Part shown: positions 1-6,462 of the stretch, in pieces
Layout: each line of letters opens with the position of its first letter
Numbering within the stretch: the first letter of the stretch is position 1
NCBI GenBank assembly: GCA_017995665.1
Contig: JAGOIM010000023.1
Span: 1-13,584, forward strand
Reading direction: 5' to 3'
Length of the DNA stretch: 13,584 nt
Origin: Anaerolineaceae bacterium
Lineage (GTDB): Bacteria > Chloroflexota > Anaerolineae > Anaerolineales > Anaerolineaceae
Program-made: the position numbers and the translations under genes
The notes under the pieces: generated by a model
Told to the model about the DNA's origin: nothing
What the model saw: the letters and a program-made list of their open reading frames with translations, nothing else
Database searches by the model: none

Positions 1-36
1 AGATAATACTGATTACGTTAGGTGATTAGACTATTA

Positions 37-65
37 AGTATAGATTAATAATGCGTATTGCGCAA
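37..65 (-). promoter_or_regulatory. Candidate leftward sigma-70-type promoter
   Basis: Read on the minus strand, TTGCGC (60-65) and TATACT (37-42) are separated by exactly 17 bases. The -10 matches the consensus at five of six positions and the -35 at its first three bases plus one more. Transcription would start near position 30 and run off the left edge, so it would serve a gene outside the window. The region is AT-rich, where chance matches are frequent. The same -10 sequence occurs upstream of the threonine synthase-like gene. Confidence 0.3.
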
Positions 66-205
66 ATATGATTAAAAAAATTCAAGTTCGGGTGTATGGG
101 GAAGTCGATTTATCTGAGGTACTTCTTTCCAGGTTTTAGCTTCAGTTTTAGGCGTTTCCACTGCCACAAGGGTTCAACTGTCTTAATCTCCTTAAGGAAT
201 TCTTC

Positions 206-238
206 CATACCGTTTATGGCTACGCGCATAGCGGTATG
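206..238. other. Imperfect nested hairpin around repeat copy 1
   Basis: CATACCG (206-212) pairs with CGGTATG (232-238). Inside it, TATG (215-218) pairs with CATA (227-230). The resulting interrupted stem spans 33 bases and encloses the first copy of the 16-bp repeat. No T tract follows on either strand, so it does not look like an intrinsic terminator. The role is unknown: it could be a structured RNA element, a REP-like element or chance. Confidence 0.4.
214..229 (+). repeat. 16-bp direct repeat, copy 1
   Basis: TTATGGCTACGCGCAT occurs here and again, identical, at 497-512, 283 bases away. Both copies are preceded by the same nonamer ATTCTTCCA (199-207 and 468-476), but at different distances. 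An identical 16-mer twice within a few hundred bases is not expected by chance. The flanking similarity suggests two diverged copies of a longer element. Confidence 0.6.
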
Positions 239-496
239 TTATATTTTAGCAAACTTAAGTGCGGTACCCTAAATTTAGTGACATGATTTATTAGTTAAAA
301 TTCATATCCTTGCCTTCTCTTATCAATCGTTTAATCAATGTAGACGCCGTATTTCATTGTGTACATTTTCGAACATTTTTAGACCTTCTTGGACATTATT
401 GCACATATTGCCACAAATTATTACAATGTTCCGAATTAGGTACCAGGCTTTGTCAACCAATTCTCCCATTCTTCCAAGACGCTGGCGCATAATTTA

Positions 497-512
497 TTAT
501 GGCTACGCGCAT
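497..512 (+). repeat. 16-bp direct repeat, copy 2
   Basis: Second identical copy of TTATGGCTACGCGCAT. Unlike copy 1, it lacks the outer CATACCG/CGGTATG arms. A related GGCGCAT lies just upstream (484-490). The following sequence AAGGTTTAGCTTTTATTGGC loosely resembles AGGTTTTAGCTTCAGTTTTA near position 132, hinting at further diverged duplication. Confidence 0.55.
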
Positions 513-616
513 TTTGTCTTTACATATTTTTCTCAAGGTTTAGCTTTTATTGGCTATCCAATCTTACTTAAACAATCCAAAATCGATTCCCAAGCGGCCC
601 TTGCCTTATTAACCAA

Positions 617-642
617 CAAGAGGCCGGGAGACCGGCCTCTTG
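617..642 (-). terminator. Terminator-like hairpin after smc
   Basis: CAAGAGGCCGG (617-627) and CCGGCCTCTTG (632-642) form a perfect 11-bp GC-rich stem with a 4-base loop. It begins 32 bases past the smc stop codon. The sequence after the stem on the minus strand (TTGGTTAATAAGG) is only weakly T-rich, so this is either an intrinsic terminator with a poor U tract or a 3'-end stabilising hairpin for the smc transcript. Confidence 0.6.
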
Positions 643-674
643 TCCAATTTCATAACAAAATCATTCCTAAAAAA

Positions 675-3600
675 CTAACGCACAAAGCTTTCGTCTACCT
701 CATCAAGTCGCAAGCTAATAACCTGACTGGCGGAATCCTTTCCCATGGTGACTCCATAAATAACATCAGCAGCTGAAACTGTGTTTCGATTATGAGTAAT
801 CAAAACAAACTGCGTTTCACTGGAAAGATCTTTCAAAAGCTCAATAAAGCGACCAACATTCGATTCATCCAGCATTGCATCAACTTCATCCAATACACAA
901 AATGGCGTCGGAGAAACCTTCAACAAAGCAAAGACAAGCGCGACCGCAGTCAGGCTGCGCTCTCCACCGGATAGCAACACCAAACCCTGTTCCCTTTTCC
1001 CTGGCAGACGTGCTTCAATATCAATTCCAGCCTCGATAGGTGATTCTTCATCATTCAAAATCAACCTCGCTGATCCGCCGTTGAAAAGGCGCGAAAACAT
1101 CGTACTAAACTCCACGCTAACAGCCTTGAATGTCTTTAAAAATTCGACCTTCATGACTGTATCCAGCTCTTTTATCATCTTCTGGATATCTTCTAATGCC
1201 GCATTCAAATCCTGAACCTGGCTGGTCAGGCTTTCATAGCGCTCTTTTACTTCTCGATATTCCTGATCCGCTTCGAGGTTAACCGTTCCAATTCGGCGAA
1301 GTTGGGCTTTTTGCTCCTTAATCGCATCCGCTAAGCCCTCCGGAAGCCCTTCCATTTCAGGCAGAGTTTCAATCACCATATCCGGAAATGGCAAGGGTTC
1401 AGATTGGGTATATTCTTTTCGATATTCCATTTCAATCAAGCTAAAATCGTCATCAATTCTTGATTTCAAATTTTCTAACCGCTCTTGTTGATGAGCCAGC
1501 TCAAGTTGAAAATGTACCACCTGACGGTCTTTTTCGGTCAAACTTTTTTGGCTGCCAGAACCGGCCTCCGAATGCTGTCGACTGCTAACTTCCATATCGC
1601 GCAAGCTAACCAATTGTGGGTCGAGCATTTCGGTTTGCTGGGAATTAATTTCTTTTTCCTCATCAGATATTTGTTTAACCAGTTCTGATATTTGAGATTC
1701 CAAATCGCTCAAAACGGTTTCATGTTCCCCCATCCGCGTCAAAAATTTCGCCTTGCTTGCCAAATCAGCCTCTAAACGACGGCTTTCATTCTGACGGGTT
1801 TCGATCAAATGATTCAAAGACTGGGTTAATACTTTGATTTCACTTTCCTGATAACGATATTGGTTTTCAATATCCTCCGGTTGGAATTCAGCACGTTTTC
1901 GTCGTTGTTCTTTTTGCTGTTCGGCAAGTTTATCACTTTTGTCTTTGTTGACTTCTTCTTGCGCACTAAGCTTCTTGATAGTTTCGGAGATATTTTCTAA
2001 AGAGCTTTTATTATCCGTTTTTTGTCGTTCAATCCATTCTATACGACTCCGGATTTTCTCCAGATTTAAACTATTGCTTTGCGATTCGCGAATCAAAATG
2101 TCGCGGTTGCTTTGTTGCTTTTTACTAAGTTCTTGGTTAGCCGCGATTTGTTCATCGAGTTTCCTGATTTTTTCGCTCAACTGATTGCTTGCCTGGTCAA
2201 TTTTTTGAGCAGAGCTTTCAATCCCTTTCAATTCTTCACTTAGCTCATTGACCAATCGGGTGTAACTCACCTTGCTGCTCTGATTTGCCTTTCCAATCAC
2301 CGCCATGCCATTTTTCATTAACACTTCACCGGTTCGGCAGACATAATTGAAATCCGCTTGTTTTTCACGGGCTGAAAAGGCAGCATTGATATCCTCAACA
2401 ATGACGAAATCATCCAGCAACAAATCGACCACCGAGCGCAAAGATGGATCAGTTTTGACAACCTCACTGGCAATCAATCCGCCCTCGTTGGTTTTTTTCG
2501 CTCTACTTTTCGGCTCCTGAACTACCTGGCTCAAAATCGCCACCCGGTCATTCAGTTTTTCCGACAGCTCATTGAGCACCTTCGTCCCTATCTGAGCGTC
2601 GCGAATAATCAATAAATCGACAGCCTCACCAAGCGCAGCACTGATTGCAAGCTCAAACTCTTCGGGGACTTCGATATGTGTTGCCAAATCGGTCAACTCG
2701 TTGTGAAGTTTCTTTTCCCGACTGGACTTTAACAAGGTTTTGGCGCCATCAGAGAAACCGGAGAGGCTTTCCCGACTTTGTTTCAACAGCTCAAGCCGGT
2801 TCCTGACCCGATTTTTTTCTAAATCAAGCTTATGGCTGCTTTGCCGGAAGCCCTCCAGGTCTTTTGTTAGTTTTGCGCGTTCATCGCTAAACGAGTTTGC
2901 TTTATTTTTTAAGTCAAGCAGTTCAGCTTCCGCCAATTGCACTTTCTCATTCGTCGCAATAATCGCTTGATCAAGTTTATTTTTTTCTTCCTCAAGCGAA
3001 GTCATATTATTTTGAATAGTCGCTTGACTTGATTTCAAACTTTGCAGCCGCTCGGTCATTTCTTGCTTACGCGAGCGCAAAACAACCGCTTCTTTTTCAA
3101 GCTCAATTTGTGCATCACGAAGTGCATTTTCTTCTTTTTTCAAGCTTGCTTCTTGTTCCAAAATTTTCGAACGGCTGATACTAAGGATTTCAAACTGTTC
3201 CTGGACAATTCTAAGATCTTCACGAGTTTTGACTTCATCCGCTTCGTGATTATCATGGCTCGCTTTAGAAGATTTGATGACCTCCTCAAGATTAGCCAGG
3301 TCATTCACCAGTTGTTGTTTGGCTTTTTCGGCAGCACTTTTTCGCTCATCTAAAATCGCCAATTTTTGATTATTTTGTTGCAGTTGGTTTCGCATCTCAC
3401 GAAGATTATTCATGATGCCATTGACTTTTATCCGTTGCTGCTCAATCTCACTTCGCAAAGTGTTCAGTTCCGACTGTTCTTGTTCAAAACTCTTGCGAAC
3501 CGATTGCCGTTCAAGTTCGGCGTTTTGCAATTTTTGTTGCGTCTGGTTAACATCCCGCAAAGCCTTATACCAATGGTAACCATACCAATCACGCAAACTT

Positions 3601-4280
3601 TGCTTAAGCAAGTCCTGCACGGTCTTGTATTCTATTACCCGGGCTGCCTGCTTTTCAAGGCTGCGCACACGCGGTTTTATCTCAGCGATAATATCCAAAG
3701 CACGCTCCAGATTTCGTTCGGTCAATTCCAAACGGCGAACAGCTTCGGTTTTTCGATTTTGATACAAACCAATTCCCGAGGCTTCTTCAAAAAGTTTGCT
3801 CCGTTCATCCGGACGGAAAGAAAGCACCGTATCGACCAAACCCTGACCAATAATGGTATAGGTGCGGTCGCTCAAACCGGTTTTCCCGAGCAACTCGGTG
3901 AAATCTTTCAAGCGGACTTTTTGATTATTAATCAGATAATCGTTTTTTCCATCGCGATACGCCCTGCGGGTCAGGACCACCTCAGAATAATCAATCGGAA
4001 GCCATTTATCTTCATTATTAAACTTAATAGAAACAGCCGCCATCCCAGCCCTTGCCCTGCTATCGGAACCGGAATAAATCATATCTTCCGTCTTTTTAGC
4101 GCGCAAAAGTGAATAGGATTGCTCGCCCAAAACCCAGCGAATTGAATCGGCAACGTTTGATTTTCCCGATCCGTTCGGACCGACAATCGCCGTTATCCTT
4201 GACGGAAACACCAGATTGGTATCTCTGGCAAAAGTTTTGTATCCTTGCAGGTCCAGACCTGCGAAATTGGATTTATTCAT
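675..4280 (-). CDS. smc: Chromosome segregation ATPase SMC
   Basis: The 1201-residue length is typical of bacterial SMC, which forms a ring-shaped dimer that, with ScpA and ScpB, extrudes and organises chromosomal DNA. Visible in order: N-terminal ATPase half with Walker A GPNGSGKS (34-41) and Q-loop glutamine near 146; first coiled-coil arm rich in Glu, Lys, Gln and Leu (about 180-500); hinge (about 505-665, with VPEEFELAISAALGEAVD); return coiled coil; C-terminal half with signature LSGGE (about 1103), Walker B FCVLDEVD with catalytic Glu near 1132, D-loop LDES and the histidine of ITHNR. The ATG at 4280-4278 is preferred over the adjacent in-frame TTG: it overlaps the rnc stop by one base (TGATG), suggesting translational coupling, with AGGA about 11 bases upstream. 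ScpA and ScpB are not in the window. The hinge is less like the textbook form than the ATPase head, but the gene looks intact. Confidence 0.96.
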   Translation of the reverse strand: MNKSNFAGLDLQGYKTFARDTNLVFPSRITAIVGPNGSGKSNVADSIRWVLGEQSYSLLRAKKTEDMIYSGSDSRARAGMAAVSIKFNNEDKWLPIDYSEVVLTRRAYRDGKNDYLINNQKVRLKDFTELLGKTGLSDRTYTIIGQGLVDTVLSFRPDERSKLFEEASGIGLYQNRKTEAVRRLELTERNLERALDIIAEIKPRVRSLEKQAARVIEYKTVQDLLKQSLRDWYGYHWYKALRDVNQTQQKLQNAELERQSVRKSFEQEQSELNTLRSEIEQQRIKVNGIMNNLREMRNQLQQNNQKLAILDERKSAAEKAKQQLVNDLANLEEVIKSSKASHDNHEADEVKTREDLRIVQEQFEILSISRSKILEQEASLKKEENALRDAQIELEKEAVVLRSRKQEMTERLQSLKSSQATIQNNMTSLEEEKNKLDQAIIATNEKVQLAEAELLDLKNKANSFSDERAKLTKDLEGFRQSSHKLDLEKNRVRNRLELLKQSRESLSGFSDGAKTLLKSSREKKLHNELTDLATHIEVPEEFELAISAALGEAVDLLIIRDAQIGTKVLNELSEKLNDRVAILSQVVQEPKSRAKKTNEGGLIASEVVKTDPSLRSVVDLLLDDFVIVEDINAAFSAREKQADFNYVCRTGEVLMKNGMAVIGKANQSSKVSYTRLVNELSEELKGIESSAQKIDQASNQLSEKIRKLDEQIAANQELSKKQQSNRDILIRESQSNSLNLEKIRSRIEWIERQKTDNKSSLENISETIKKLSAQEEVNKDKSDKLAEQQKEQRRKRAEFQPEDIENQYRYQESEIKVLTQSLNHLIETRQNESRRLEADLASKAKFLTRMGEHETVLSDLESQISELVKQISDEEKEINSQQTEMLDPQLVSLRDMEVSSRQHSEAGSGSQKSLTEKDRQVVHFQLELAHQQERLENLKSRIDDDFSLIEMEYRKEYTQSEPLPFPDMVIETLPEMEGLPEGLADAIKEQKAQLRRIGTVNLEADQEYREVKERYESLTSQVQDLNAALEDIQKMIKELDTVMKVEFLKTFKAVSVEFSTMFSRLFNGGSARLILNDEESPIEAGIDIEARLPGKREQGLVLLSGGERSLTAVALVFALLKVSPTPFCVLDEVDAMLDESNVGRFIELLKDLSSETQFVLITHNRNTVSAADVIYGVTMGKDSASQVISLRLDEVDESFVR

Positions 4281-4981
4281 CAATTCTCAATTCCTAACTT
4301 ATTGATACTATTTAATGCTGCGTCTTTTTCGGCAAGCTGTTTCGAAGAACCCCTGCCCGTGGCAATTTGTTTATTATTAATCACAGCCACCACGTCGAAA
4401 GTTTTCGCATGGTCAGGTCCGGATTCTCCAATTAGCTGATAGCTTGGTGCGACATAACCTTGTGCCTGAGCCCATTCCTGCAATTTGCTTTTTACATCTT
4501 CTTCAGAGTGATTACGCACAATAAATTCCGATTCGCCTTCCAGCATCGGAACAATAAACTTTTTCACGGTTTCAATGCCACAGTTCAAATACATCGCAGC
4601 AATCAAAGCCTCAAATGCATCACAAAGAATGGCGTCCCGATCCCTCCCACCGGCGTTTTCCTCGCCTTTTCCAAGCAAAAGCGCTGAACCAATGTCTAAT
4701 CTACGCGCAAACATAGCAAATTGTTGCGTATGAACCAGCGCTGCCCGTACTTTCGTCAAAAAGCCTTCGTCTTTTTCTGGATAATTGTTATAAAGCCATT
4801 CTGCAACAATAAAGCCTAAAATCGAATCGCCCAAAAACTCAAGGCGTTCGTTATCTTCCAGGGTTTCCCGATTTTCGTTCAAATAGGAGCGATGCGTCAT
4901 TGCTCGATTAATCAAAGATACATCATCAAAATTGTTTGGCAAATGCTCTCGCAATTTAGCCAAAGCTTCAGGTTCAATCAT
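4280..4981 (-). CDS. rnc: Ribonuclease III
   Basis: A 233-residue double-strand-specific endoribonuclease, full length for bacterial RNase III, which processes rRNA precursors and structured mRNAs as a homodimer. The catalytic domain carries the family signature NERLEFLGDS (44-53). Metal-binding residues E48 and D52 are present, as are D121 and E124 in DAFEAL. The usual Gly after EALI is Ala. A double-stranded-RNA-binding domain follows (about 162-228: DVKSKLQEWAQ, then the basic RGSSKQLAEKDAA). The start at 4981 is supported by GGGAG a few bases upstream (minus strand AAAGGGAGAAGAAATG). It lies between the threonine synthase-like gene (85-bp gap) and smc (1-base overlap); rnc beside smc is a recurrent bacterial arrangement. 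The gap just upstream holds a long hairpin that may be an autoregulatory target. Confidence 0.96.
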   Translation of the reverse strand: MIEPEALAKLREHLPNNFDDVSLINRAMTHRSYLNENRETLEDNERLEFLGDSILGFIVAEWLYNNYPEKDEGFLTKVRAALVHTQQFAMFARRLDIGSALLLGKGEENAGGRDRDAILCDAFEALIAAMYLNCGIETVKKFIVPMLEGESEFIVRNHSEEDVKSKLQEWAQAQGYVAPSYQLIGESGPDHAKTFDVVAVINNKQIATGRGSSKQLAEKDAALNSINKLGIEN

Positions 4982-4996
4982 TTCTTCTCCCTTTAG

Positions 4997-5054
4997 AACT
5001 GCTTATTCGTTTGCCATCCTCAGCTCTTGACCGATATCAAACGAATTAGCAGTT
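4997..5054 (-). promoter_or_regulatory. Long stem-loop in the rnc leader
   Basis: On the transcribed (minus) strand AACTGCT-A-ATTCGTTTG (5054-5038) is complementary to CAAACGAAT-A-AGCAGTT (5013-4997). This gives nine plus seven base pairs interrupted by one A-A mismatch, with a 24-base loop (5037-5014). The stem starts 12 bases after the threonine synthase-like stop and ends a few bases before the rnc Shine-Dalgarno sequence. The following bases (CTAAAGGGAG) are purine-rich, so it is not an intrinsic terminator. In E. coli, RNase III represses its own expression by cutting a stem-loop in the rnc leader; that this hairpin does the same is inference from position and length. Confidence 0.75.
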
Positions 5055-5066
5055 TCGGATTTTATA

Positions 5067-6140
5067 TTATGAGTATTTTAACCCATTCCCGCTAAAAACC
5101 AATACCGTTTTATCATGAGTTACGGGAGATTTCTTTAGCGCTGCAAAAACCATCGCTGAAGTCGGTTCAACATAGATGCCCATAGCTGCCAATTCATGGC
5201 AAGCCGGCAGAATATCTTCCTCGGGAATTGCCAGAATATCGTCATAGTCTTTTTTTAGTTTCTCAATAATTTCAGCTCCTCTTGCGGGCTTCGATACCAT
5301 TGTGCCTTCTGCCAAGCTGCTAAACTGGCTTTGCTTGAAATTTCTCTCGTTCCATTCCGCATACAAAGGCGCACAGCGCTCCGGCTGAACGCCAATCATC
5401 TTTGGCATTTGCTGAGCCTTGACAGTCTCACAAATTGCTTTAAACCCCATAAACACGCCTAAAAATAAGGACCCATGCCCAATCGGGCAAAATACTCGAT
5501 CTGGCAAGCCACCAAGCTGCTCATGGATTTCAAAAGCAATAGTCGCATATGCAGCCAAACCAAAAGGCAACATGGCATGGCTGGCATAAGCCACATCGCG
5601 CCGGTTGATTTCGTCTAAAACTGCTCTGTGTGCCCTTTCTCTTTCTCCGGGAACTTCCCTAATATGTGCACCAATCCTGCGAATTTGATCAACTTTTGGC
5701 CCGCTTGTCCCTTCAGGAATAAAAATTGTGCTTTTAATCCCGAATCCGGCTGAATAAAGCGCGATGGAAGCTCCGGCATTTCCCGAAGAATCCTCGACAA
5801 TTTCCTTAATCTTTCGTTTTCTTAGAAAACTAATTGTTATTGCAGAATTGCGATCCTTAAACGAACCGCTCGGATTCAAACCCTCGAGCTTTGCAAAAAA
5901 TTGCTGACCGGCATGCTCTCTTTTGACCAATGGCGTTTGGCCTTCCCCAAGATATGTACAGGGAAGATCGCCAATCCCCAGCATGTCCTGATATGACCAA
6001 TAACCAGGGGAATTCGATTTTAGCTTAGGCTCATATTCCAGATCTTTAAGCGTGAAAAGACTGCCACAATTCGGACATACAGTAAGTAATCGGCCTTCAG
6101 GATAGGCTAAACCACATTGGATGCATTCAAATCTCGCCAT
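5067..6140 (-). CDS. thrC: Threonine synthase-like PLP-dependent enzyme
   Basis: A 357-residue fold-type-II pyridoxal-phosphate enzyme; threonine synthase converts O-phosphohomoserine to threonine. The N-terminal zinc ribbon has C6-x2-C9 and C22-x2-C25, as in many bacterial and archaeal threonine synthases. GEGQTPLV (65-72) is a family hallmark. SGSFKDRNS contains the probable PLP lysine K95, SSGNAGAS (118-125) is the asparagine loop, and the C terminus SGNGLKYS matches the usual TG(S/N)GLK. One oddity: the expected glycine-rich phosphate-binding loop reads PIGHGSLFLG, which differs from common forms, so a different substrate is possible. The start is supported by TGAGGAAAA directly before the ATG. 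It is first of the three minus-strand genes and could share a transcript with rnc and smc. PLP-enzyme membership is secure; the exact reaction is less so. Confidence 0.8.
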   Translation of the reverse strand: MARFECIQCGLAYPEGRLLTVCPNCGSLFTLKDLEYEPKLKSNSPGYWSYQDMLGIGDLPCTYLGEGQTPLVKREHAGQQFFAKLEGLNPSGSFKDRNSAITISFLRKRKIKEIVEDSSGNAGASIALYSAGFGIKSTIFIPEGTSGPKVDQIRRIGAHIREVPGERERAHRAVLDEINRRDVAYASHAMLPFGLAAYATIAFEIHEQLGGLPDRVFCPIGHGSLFLGVFMGFKAICETVKAQQMPKMIGVQPERCAPLYAEWNERNFKQSQFSSLAEGTMVSKPARGAEIIEKLKKDYDDILAIPEEDILPACHELAAMGIYVEPTSAMVFAALKKSPVTHDKTVLVFSGNGLKYS

Positions 6141-6158
6141 TTTTCCTCATTGAAATTA

Positions 6159-6164
6159 AGTATA
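6159..6164 (-). promoter_or_regulatory. Candidate -10 box for the thrC-rnc-smc direction
   Basis: The minus strand reads TATACT here, 18 bases before the threonine synthase-like ATG, which would leave a leader of about a dozen bases holding the Shine-Dalgarno sequence. No good -35 lies 16-18 bases upstream. A short CCCT/AGGG inverted repeat (about 6165-6178) lies just upstream of the -10. Confidence 0.35.
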
Positions 6165-6301
6165 CCCTCTGAACAGGGAGAACAGTACGATAATCGATTG
6201 TCTTTTAGACGGTAGTCGGATAAAGGCCGTTCACTTTTTCTTGGGCATGTTGATATTTTAGGGGTCGCCAACAAAATTTCGGACGAAGAAATTAGAGACA
6301 C

Positions 6302-6337
6302 TGTTTCCTATTTCCTGTTTCCTCCTAGCTGTTTCCT
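6302..6337. repeat. Three TGTTTCCT octamers with 14-base period
   Basis: TGTTTCCT occurs at 6302-6309, 6316-6323 and 6330-6337, each start exactly 14 bases after the last; an additional TTTCCT is at 6311-6316. The tract is pyrimidine-rich and ends about 75 bases before the -10 of the transporter operon. It could be a set of regulator half-sites or a product of slippage in low-complexity DNA. Confidence 0.5.
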
Positions 6338-6412
6338 GCCTTCCGTTCTCCGCAAAAAACAATCTCCGTCTACACAAGTTTTACTTTTCAATCTAAGTCT
6401 CAATCCTTCGGT

Positions 6413-6418
6413 TATAAT
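6413..6418 (+). promoter_or_regulatory. Candidate -10 box of the sugar transporter operon
   Basis: A perfect TATAAT lies 45 bases before the binding-protein ATG, giving a predicted leader of roughly 38 bases ending in AAGGAG (6453-6457 region). No recognisable -35 occurs 16-18 bases upstream, which would fit an activator-dependent promoter, but that is inference. Confidence 0.5.
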
Positions 6419-6462
6419 TTTCATCTAATTAAAAAATTACGATCAAAAAACAAGGAGAAACA

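Larger units (their letters stand above)
1..674. other. Gene-free left intergenic region
   Basis: About 670 bases without a credible gene. The open frames in it (310-492 and 357-776, plus strand) lack a Shine-Dalgarno sequence, are rich in Phe, Leu and Cys as expected from chance T-rich DNA, resemble no family I know, and the second runs into the smc 3' end. The stretch contains a 16-bp direct repeat, a nested hairpin (206-238), the smc terminator-like hairpin (617-642) and several short perfect palindromes: TCCTTAAGGA 189-198, ACTTAAGT 253-260, CTAAATTTAG 269-278. A small non-coding RNA or the remains of a decayed gene cannot be excluded. Confidence 0.6.
6141..6462. other. Divergent intergenic region
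   Basis: 322 bases between the oppositely oriented threonine synthase-like and sugar-binding-protein genes. It holds a leftward -10 candidate (6159-6164), a small AATTTC/GAAATT inverted repeat (6275-6280 and 6288-6293), three phased TGTTTCCT octamers (6302-6337), the rightward -10 (6413-6418) and an AT-only palindrome TAATT-AAAA-AATTA (6426-6439) at about the predicted start site. The short minus-strand frame at 6107-6301 overlaps the neighbouring gene start and lacks support. No transport regulator is encoded here. Confidence 0.6.

Noticed and set aside
189..278. Cluster of short perfect palindromes (TCCTTAAGGA, ACTTAAGT, GGTACC, CTAAATTTAG)
   Set aside because: Palindromes this short are common in AT-rich DNA; there is no repeat-spacer pattern or regular spacing to suggest a CRISPR or operator array.
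310..776. Overlapping plus-strand open frames (310-492 and 357-776)
   Set aside because: No Shine-Dalgarno sequence, composition typical of random T-rich DNA, no recognisable family, and the longer one crosses the smc terminator hairpin and smc 3' end.
3366..4112. 248-codon plus-strand open frame opposite smc
   Set aside because: It lies wholly antisense to the conserved smc head and coiled-coil coding sequence and has no ribosome-binding site or family features.
4281..4283. TTG as the smc start codon
   Set aside because: An ATG follows immediately, gives the TGATG coupling with rnc, and the TTG adds only one residue.
6107..6301. 64-codon minus-strand frame upstream of the threonine synthase-like gene
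   Set aside because: It overlaps the start of the real gene in another frame, has no ribosome-binding site and resembles nothing known.
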